DNA of 64,000 bases from Streptomyces sp. 11x1 (GTDB taxonomy: Bacteria; Actinomycetota; Actinomycetes; Streptomycetales; Streptomycetaceae). Location of the stretch: NCBI RefSeq assembly GCF_032598905.1, contig NZ_CP122458.1, forward strand, positions 10,441,001-10,505,000, written 5' to 3'. This document shows positions 59,004-64,000 of the stretch, one piece after another. Within the stretch, counting starts at the first letter, position 1; each line of letters begins with the position of its first letter. The notes beneath the pieces are model-generated. The model saw only the letters and a program-made list of their open reading frames with translations, was not told the DNA's origin and searched no databases. The position numbers were made by a program, and so were the translations under genes.

Positions 59004-59810
59004 GTGCGGGACGGCTTTTCCGAGGGATTCTTCACGCGACTGGCGCACGAGGCGTATCCGGTGGACCTGATGTGTCTCTACCTGCTGCACGGTTCGGTCG
59101 ACCGGATCCCAGGTCTGTGGGCTGATCGGGAAACGCTGACGTTCGAGCACCTGAGTCGGCACGTCCCTGCCGCGCATCGCTCCAGCCATGGCGACGCGCA
59201 CACGTTCTCGATCCACATCAGGAACAAGGTCCGCGGGCGGCTGTACGGCTTGGAGTTCAGGATCCACTTCGTCGCGGGTGAGCCTTACGCCGACGCGGTG
59301 ATCCCATTCGGCGCGACGATCGACCTGCCCCGCTTCATGCGTCATCTCCGTGGGCGGCACGCCTGGGGAGGAGTTCCGGGGTACTGGGATTTCGACGTGT
59401 TCACCGATGTGCGTGATCTGCGCGAGAGCGTCGTGCTGTTCGGCAACAACCGCGAGGTCTGGTTCCAGGTCGGCAACCACCGCAATGACTGGTTCCGCGG
59501 AGGTCCAGGGACCCGGTCGGCGACCGGACGGTCCCGGTCGGCCTGGAACCGGGGCCGCCTGGTCACCGGCCGCTTGCAGGGACACCGGTTCGGCAAGCCT
59601 GCCCAACCGCACGCGGGAGGCCCCCTGTTCCCCGACCGGCTCAAGGCCGTCGAGGACACCTCGCCCAGGCGCGTGCGTACCTGCGGTATGTGGCCAGGCT
59701 GCGTGACCCTCTCCCCCCTGCGGGCGGGACGGCCGTCCCGGACTCGGCTGCGCTCCGATCAGAATCCGTTTGACGATCTCCCGCCCCCGGCAACGACACT
59801 GAGCGGATGA
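59004..59810 (+). CDS. Unknown protein, coupled to the next gene
   Basis: From GTG at 59004 the frame gives 268 residues. Residues 1-170 look like a real globular protein (DLMCLYLLHGSVDRIPGLWAD, IHIRNKVRGRLYGLEFRIHFV, DLPRFMRHLRGRHAW, GYWDFDVFTDVRDLRE). After about residue 175 the sequence becomes Arg/Gly/Pro-rich and may be a degraded tail. Its stop overlaps the next ATG (ATGA). I do not recognise a family; upstream starts at TTG 58950 are possible. Confidence 0.45.
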   Translation: MRDGFSEGFFTRLAHEAYPVDLMCLYLLHGSVDRIPGLWADRETLTFEHLSRHVPAAHRSSHGDAHTFSIHIRNKVRGRLYGLEFRIHFVAGEPYADAVIPFGATIDLPRFMRHLRGRHAWGGVPGYWDFDVFTDVRDLRESVVLFGNNREVWFQVGNHRNDWFRGGPGTRSATGRSRSAWNRGRLVTGRLQGHRFGKPAQPHAGGPLFPDRLKAVEDTSPRRVRTCGMWPGCVTLSPLRAGRPSRTRLRSDQNPFDDLPPPATTLSG

Positions 59811-60379
59811 TCGTCGTGCAGCGAATCACCACGTACTGGACCAAGCAGTCCAGGGGAGGCGGGGCGGCGACCCGTCGCAACGCGGTGCCCGAGGCCTTCC
59901 CGCTGCAAGCGCCAGGCCCGGCCGGTGTGCTCGTCAACGAGGTCGAGGCCCACGAGCGCGACGGATTCACGGCCCTTCACACGATCCGAACCTCGGACCG
60001 TCCGTCCGGCTCCGACAGCTCTCGGGCGGAGGATCCTGGTGGAGGATCGTTCAGCTGCGACGCTGTCTCCCTCTCCCCGGTCACCCGCGGTGTGTTCCTG
60101 ATGGAAGATGACGGCCGGTTGCGCGTCGTGGTCTCCCCGCCGCCCGCGCGGTTGTCGTCCCGCGGGCCTCGGCACCTGTTCACACTCGGACCCGGGGAGT
60201 ACGGACGCCGGCGGTTCAACAGCCGCTTCACCCCGAGCGGTTGCGGTTGTCACTCCCATCAGTGGTGGTACGAGAAGTGGGTCGTCAACGTCGCGTATCC
60301 CGGTGGAACGCCCGCACCCAACCTTTTCACCCAGCGCGAGCCGACCCATGTCCTCGACCGTCTCGTCCGGCTTTCCTGA
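59807..60379 (+). CDS. Unknown protein, coupled to the previous gene
   Basis: A 190-residue frame starting MIVVQRITTYWTKQS. Residues 95-190 are the most protein-like (VFLMEDDGRLRVVVSPPP, GCGCHSHQWWYEKWVVNVAYP). It has a CGC and His cluster (SGCGCHSHQ) that might bind metal. The ATGA overlap with the upstream gene suggests they are an operon. Not recognised. Confidence 0.4.
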   Translation: MIVVQRITTYWTKQSRGGGAATRRNAVPEAFPLQAPGPAGVLVNEVEAHERDGFTALHTIRTSDRPSGSDSSRAEDPGGGSFSCDAVSLSPVTRGVFLMEDDGRLRVVVSPPPARLSSRGPRHLFTLGPGEYGRRRFNSRFTPSGCGCHSHQWWYEKWVVNVAYPGGTPAPNLFTQREPTHVLDRLVRLS

Positions 60380-60522
60380 CCACCGATTACGTCCGTTACC
60401 GTAAGCCGTTTGCGTGATCGACCGGTCTTTGGCCCCCCGCCTCGCCCAGGGGAGTGGCTCCTGAACACGTGACTCCGCGGTCGTGCGGTCCCTGACCGTG
60501 TGGGGGGCAGGGACCGGCATCG

Positions 60523-60543
60523 AACGTGACGACAGGGCCTAGG
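60523..60543. mobile_element. Solo terminal repeat of the 47.3-kb MITE family
   Basis: The bases CGTGACGACAGGGCCTAG match the right end of the MITE at 47300-47513 apart from its outermost bases. No matching left end is visible within the preceding 1 kb, so this is a decayed or truncated copy. Confidence 0.55.
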
Positions 60544-60549
60544 AGACCG

Positions 60550-60648
60550 CTGAAGATCTTGCTCTGGCAGCCCGACTCGCCCTGAATTGCCGGTAAATGT
60601 CAATTGCCATCAAGTAGGGCAAGCCGGGCGCATTTTCAAGATCTTCAG
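60550..60648. mobile_element. 99-bp MITE-like inverted-repeat element
   Basis: CTGAAGATCTTG (60550-60561) and CAAGATCTTCAG (60637-60648) are perfect 12-base inverted ends, and the similarity continues inward with gaps (GCCCGACTCGCCC against GCCCGGCTTGCCC). The inside contains no gene. It sits directly behind the solo MITE end, so two elements inserted at one place. Confidence 0.6.
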
Positions 60649-60655
60649 GACGCTT

Positions 60656-61625
60656 CTAGGGGCGTGAAGGGTCGGCCACGGCTGCCGTGAACCGCGTCAC
60701 GAGTGCTGCGACCGCCGCACGCAGTTCTTCGCCGCCCTCGACCTGGAACGCGAACGGCAGCCTCGCGAGCCATTCCTGCGCGTACATGGCCGGGTTGCGC
60801 GTGCTGCCGACCAGCACGCACCCGTCTCCCAAGGATTCGAGTCGTCCCATGGGCGGCTGGATCCAGGGGGCCACCTCGGTCAGCGGGAGGTCGAACACCA
60901 CCCGCGTGGGGAACTCCCATCCGAGGCCCAGGTTCTCCTCCAGCACCGCCACCGGATCAAGACCTTCTGGCGGTTCGAACCCCTGTCCCGTCCTCCGGAC
61001 GGCGTGGACCCGGTCGACCCGGTACGTACGTATGGCGTTCGCGGGGTGGGAGTGGCAGAGCAGGTACCAGCGCCCGTAACGGACGACGAGGGACCAGGGA
61101 TCGACCTCCGCCACCCACTCGTCGCCCGCCCCGCTGCGGTACGTGACCGACACGCGCTCCCGGGCGGCGACGGCATCGACGAGCTCGCCGGTGACGGCCG
61201 GATCCGGGCGGGCCGCATACGGGTCCGGTGCGGCCGACGCGTACTCCCGCAGCATCGCCGCGTGGTGGCCGACGCTCTCCGGCAACGCCTTGACGACCTT
61301 GCCCAGGGCGGTGCTGACCAGGTCGTCGGCGTCGGCCGCGCCCGGCTGGCCGCTGAGTACGGCCATCACCAGGCCGAGGGCCTCCGCCTGCGTGAAATGC
61401 ACGGGGGGGCAATCTCGTCCCGCGCCTCAGCCGGTAGCCGCCATGTGGCCCCCGGGTCGACTCCACGGGGATGTCGGCCTCCCGGAGTATCTCGACGTAG
61501 CGGCGTGCGGCCCGCTCCGTGACGCCCAGCCGTTCGGCGAGTTCACCGGCCGTCGTACCGGGCCGGGTCTGGATGATCTCCAGGGTACGCAGGGCTCGCG
61601 CGGTGGGGCTGAGGTCGTTCGGCAC
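60656..61625 (-). CDS. WYL-domain transcriptional regulator, frameshifted in a G7 run
   Basis: The N-terminal part (from ATG 61625) is an HTH of the DeoR/HTH_11 type: LEIIQTRPGTTAGELAERLGVTERAARRY and STRGPHGGYRLRRGTRLPP. The remainder, in another frame, starts HFTQAEALGLVMAVL and contains the WYL domain (RWYLLCHSHP, VDPWSLVVRYG). Between them, 61403-61409 is a run of seven G on the plus strand; six would join the frames exactly and give about 322 residues. It may be a sequencing error, a fresh mutation, or phase variation. Divergent from a hydrolase, a typical target arrangement. Confidence 0.7.
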
Positions 61626-61853
61626 GCAAGCAGGCTAGTCCGCTCCGCTGAGCCCGGGCAGAAGAGTCCGTGGGAATCCCCGCCCTGTGAGGTGCGAGGG
61701 CGCGCGCGGGACAGTTCGTTCCCCCTTGGCCCGCACGGGACTTCGGCGGGCGCTCGGGTTATCGCCGTGCAAACCGGCAGTGGATCGTCCGGATCTCCTC
61801 CTACGGTGACCTTCGTGCGGCACAAGAGTGCGGCGGAAGAAGAGGAACTGACC

Positions 61854-62552
61854 ATGAACATCCTGCTCATCGGCGGCCTGTGGCTGGACGGATCCGTGTG
61901 GGGCCGCGTTGCCTCCGCGCTGGAGGCGCTCGGCCATCGCCCGGTGCCGCTGACCCTCCCGGGCCAGGGGGACGGCTCCACGTCCGCAACGCTCGACGAC
62001 CAGTTGGAGACCGTGCTCGCGGCAGTGGACGCCGCGCCCGGCAGGCTCATGGTGGTGGGGCATTCCGCCGCCTGCTCGCTGGCCTGGCTGGCCGCCGACC
62101 GACGGCCGGGGCGGCTGGCCAAGGTCGCCCTGATCGGCGGCTTCCCTTCCTCCCATGGCCAGTTGTACGCCGACTTCTTCGAGGTGCGTGATGGTGTCAT
62201 GCCCTTCCCGGGCTGGGGCCCGTTCGAGGGGCCGGACGCCGCCGACCTCGACGACGAGGCCCGGCGGGAGTTGGCGGCTGCCGCGATCCCCGTGCCCCAA
62301 GGTGTGGCCCAGGGCGTGGTGCGGCTGGCGGACGACCTGCGGTTCGACGTCCCGGTCGTGGTCGTATGCCCGGAGTTCACGCCCGCGCAGGCTCAGGAGT
62401 GGATCGACGCCGGCGATGTCCCGGAACTCGCCCGGGTCAAGCACGTCGACCTCGTCGACATCGACTCGGGCCACTGGCCCATGATCACCAAGCCTGCCGA
62501 GCTGGCCCGGATCCTGGCCACGGCAGCCGAAGCGGCGACCGACGGAACGTGA
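61854..62552 (+). CDS. Alpha/beta hydrolase
   Basis: A 232-residue hydrolase with the nucleophile elbow VGHSAACS, an oxyanion region GGLWLDGSVW, and the catalytic His in DIDSGHWPM near the end. Family members cleave esters or lactones; EstC/pyrethroid-like or salicylate-esterase-like proteins have the same layout. The ATG has GAAGAAGAGGAACTGACC upstream. It is divergent from the WYL regulator by 228 bases, so it is a candidate target. Confidence 0.82.
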   Translation: MNILLIGGLWLDGSVWGRVASALEALGHRPVPLTLPGQGDGSTSATLDDQLETVLAAVDAAPGRLMVVGHSAACSLAWLAADRRPGRLAKVALIGGFPSSHGQLYADFFEVRDGVMPFPGWGPFEGPDAADLDDEARRELAAAAIPVPQGVAQGVVRLADDLRFDVPVVVVCPEFTPAQAQEWIDAGDVPELARVKHVDLVDIDSGHWPMITKPAELARILATAAEAATDGT

Positions 62553-62802
62553 AATGGCCAGGCCCGCCGGTGCACTGACCGTACGGAAAACGGGTGTTCC
62601 TCGGCGTGATGTCCTGGCGTGAGCGCGGGTCGCTGCGGACGGCCGTCACCCGGGTGGGGGTCCCGCAGGGTGGCCTGCGGACGTACTGGGAGGGGTTCGC
62701 GGTCAGCGTCAGCTGTGGCGTCCGACATGGTTGGGGGCTGAGCTCCGCCACGGCCCGGGACTGACCGTCGGGCTCCCCGCACGCAGCGTCGCCCGTCCGG
62801 CG

Positions 62803-62839
62803 GCTACACACCGCCCGCGATGGGCGGTGACCGTGTAGC
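62803..62839. terminator. Strong two-step hairpin downstream of the hydrolase
   Basis: GCTACAC pairs with GTGTAGC and, inside it, ACCGCCC with GGGCGGT around a five-base loop; a 4-base bulge separates the stems. No T-run follows. It may end transcription or be a structured site. Confidence 0.35.
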
Positions 62840-62954
62840 GCACGTGATGCGCACGGACGGCGGGGCCTCGACCGCACGCACAGCGGCGGGGCGGGATGGC
62901 CGTGACGGTGGACGGCGACCGAGACCTCACGGGGCACGGGCCGCCCGGCGCGGG

Positions 62955-63495
62955 GCCGCCGCAGGGTGAACGTGACATGGTCGAGCCGGAACACGTACGC
63001 GACGGCGTCGTCGACCGGGACGGCCTCGCCGACGCGGAAAGCGACCGTGCTCTCGCCTCGGAGCTCGACCTCGCCGAAGTCCCGCACGGACAGGTCACCC
63101 CAAGCGGGCCTCGACTCGTACCAGCGCGATGGTGAGAACGCGACGACCTCCGTGTACGGACCGTCGTTCACGTGCAGCCGCATGTACGAGGCGACCGTTC
63201 CCACCCGCGTCGTCTCGACGGGGGCTGCGGCCACGGCGGTCAGCGCGTACACCCCGGCCTCGGGTGTGCGCACCCGGTACGCGGCGAACCACCCGCTCCC
63301 GCCGGGCGCCTCCCGCCCCGCCATCAGTGCCAGGTACCGTCCCCTCGACGCACGCCGATCACGGACCACCGGAATGCTCGTACGGGTCGCGGCCTCGCCT
63401 GACACGGCGATGACCAGCGGTGCCGAGTCCTTCCCGGTGCCGGCCACCCGACTCGCCCCACCACCGACGCCCACCCCCTCGGCGCAGTCACCCAA
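62955..63495 (-). pseudogene. Remnant with a carbohydrate-binding-like beta-sandwich
   Basis: The minus strand reads RGRYLALMAGREAPGGSG, VYALTAVAAAPVETTRVGTV, LHVNDGPYTEVVAFSPSRWY and VRDFGEVELRGESTVAFRVG, a pattern of alternating strands common in accessory domains of large secreted glycoside hydrolases. The frame goes on into non-coding Arg/Pro-rich sequence, and no signal peptide or catalytic part is present. I cannot name the parent family. Confidence 0.45.
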
Positions 63496-63809
63496 GGGCT
63501 CCGGGACGCGCTGGAGGGGGCGTTGAGGTCTGGGGGCCGGGGTGGTAACCCCTCACGCAACTCATACGGCTACGTGAAGGCGGGCCTTGAGTGAGTGTCA
63601 GGTCCATCATGCCTGTTCGGAGGTGGTTTTCGGTAGGACACAGCGCACGTCCGTTTGTTCTTGTGGCAGTTGGTGCCGCGCGTCAGACTCGTCGTCATCC
63701 ACTCTCCGGCCAACGTGTCGGCAACCGTGCTCGGTTGTCGGCGCGGTCGGCGTGCTGTCTCACCGTGTGGCGTGCACGGGCAGGGGGGTGGCGTGATGGA
63801 GGGGGACCG

Positions 63810-64000
63810 ATGGATCAGGACATGATCGTACTGGCGAGGATCAAGCTGCTGAGTGCCAACCGGCGGGTGGTGCGTGGCGCCGAGGGCCTGTGGATCTACC
63901 GCCTGCTGACGCAGGTCGAGCCGGAGACGTATGGGTCGAAGCTGGCCTACGTCCTGGTGGAGGCAAGCGCGTCGCCGCTGCTTCGGGAGTCGCCTGAGCG
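63810..64000 (+). CDS. Start of an unknown protein (3' end outside window)
   Basis: ATG at 63810 with RBS GGAGGGGGACCG begins MDQDMIVLARIKLLSANRRV, followed by an EGLWIYRLLTQVEPETYG segment, predicted helical with heptad-like spacing. Sixty-three codons lie in the window. I do not recognise the family; the strong RBS and codon use support a real gene. Confidence 0.65.
   Translation, partial: MDQDMIVLARIKLLSANRRVVRGAEGLWIYRLLTQVEPETYGSKLAYVLVEASASPLLRESPE

Larger units (their letters stand above)
62553..63809. other. 1.26-kb gene-poor gap before the last gene
   Basis: Apart from the hairpin at 62803 and the beta-sandwich remnant at 62955-63495, I see no coding signal. The stretch 63496-63809 shows no supported gene; a 69-codon frame at 63587 has atypical codon use and was rejected. 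Confidence 0.5.

Noticed and set aside
63587..63796. 69-codon frame before the last gene
   Set aside because: Unusual Ser/Cys-rich composition and poor codon bias, with no good RBS; the following ATG has a strong RBS.

Overview
The window is very G+C-rich, has strong third-position GC bias in its real genes, contains rare TTA leucine codons, and encodes Streptomyces-type families (a spore-associated protein, ATP-binding anti-sigma factors, a giant HAMP hybrid kinase, an ABBA/DMATS prenyltransferase). It is almost certainly Streptomyces or a close relative. The right half carries many broken genes, which suggests a chromosome arm rather than the core; that placement is inference.

Left (1-3.0 kb): the 3' end of an M24 peptidase, a secreted spore-associated protein, a TIGR01777 epimerase behind a perfect 14-bp palindrome, and a TOPRIM protein.

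Hydrogenase island (3.0-19.2 kb): seventeen genes on one strand, many joined by ATGA/GTGA overlaps. They encode the small and large subunits of a high-affinity, actinobacterial-type [NiFe]-hydrogenase (group 1h, formerly group 5; hhyS and hhyL) and HypX for aerobic CO-ligand synthesis. They also encode four uncharacterised coupled proteins, a maturation protease, a 34-residue microprotein and hypA-B-F-C-D-E. In Streptomyces such enzymes oxidise atmospheric H2 during sporulation or starvation. A precise 85-bp tandem duplication lies at the hypE stop, next to a convergent gene that has lost its stop by frameshift.

19.6-32.4 kb: a broken lipoprotein gene, a secreted RTX-like Ca-binding protein, then a five-gene signalling block: a six-HAMP hybrid histidine kinase, an ANTAR-GAF-PAS-PP2C phosphatase, a HATPase, a STAS protein and a MEDS-HATPase. 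It looks like a partner-switching system with redox or ligand input. A DUF4232 lipoprotein and a small secreted protein follow.

32.5-38.3 kb: a STAND regulator (XRE-NTPase-TM-WD40) divergent from a two-gene prenylindole cluster (DMATS-type prenyltransferase plus tryptophanase), with three TTGTTCA/TGAACAA half-sites in the shared promoter.

38.4-64 kb: accessory DNA with intact catabolic, regulatory and resistance-like genes (methyltransferase, FAD oxidoreductase plus GntR, phosphotransferases, MerR fusion, SnoaL, NmrA, AraC, two aldehyde dehydrogenases, IclR, FadR, WYL regulator, hydrolase). They are interleaved with gene debris: RTX, SDR, FG-GAP, M1 peptidase, nitrite reductase, alcohol dehydrogenase, ricin lectin and amidohydrolase fragments. 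Two MITE-like elements are present. Several broken genes are missing internal blocks of tens of codons. No tRNA, rRNA, CRISPR array or intact transposase was seen.
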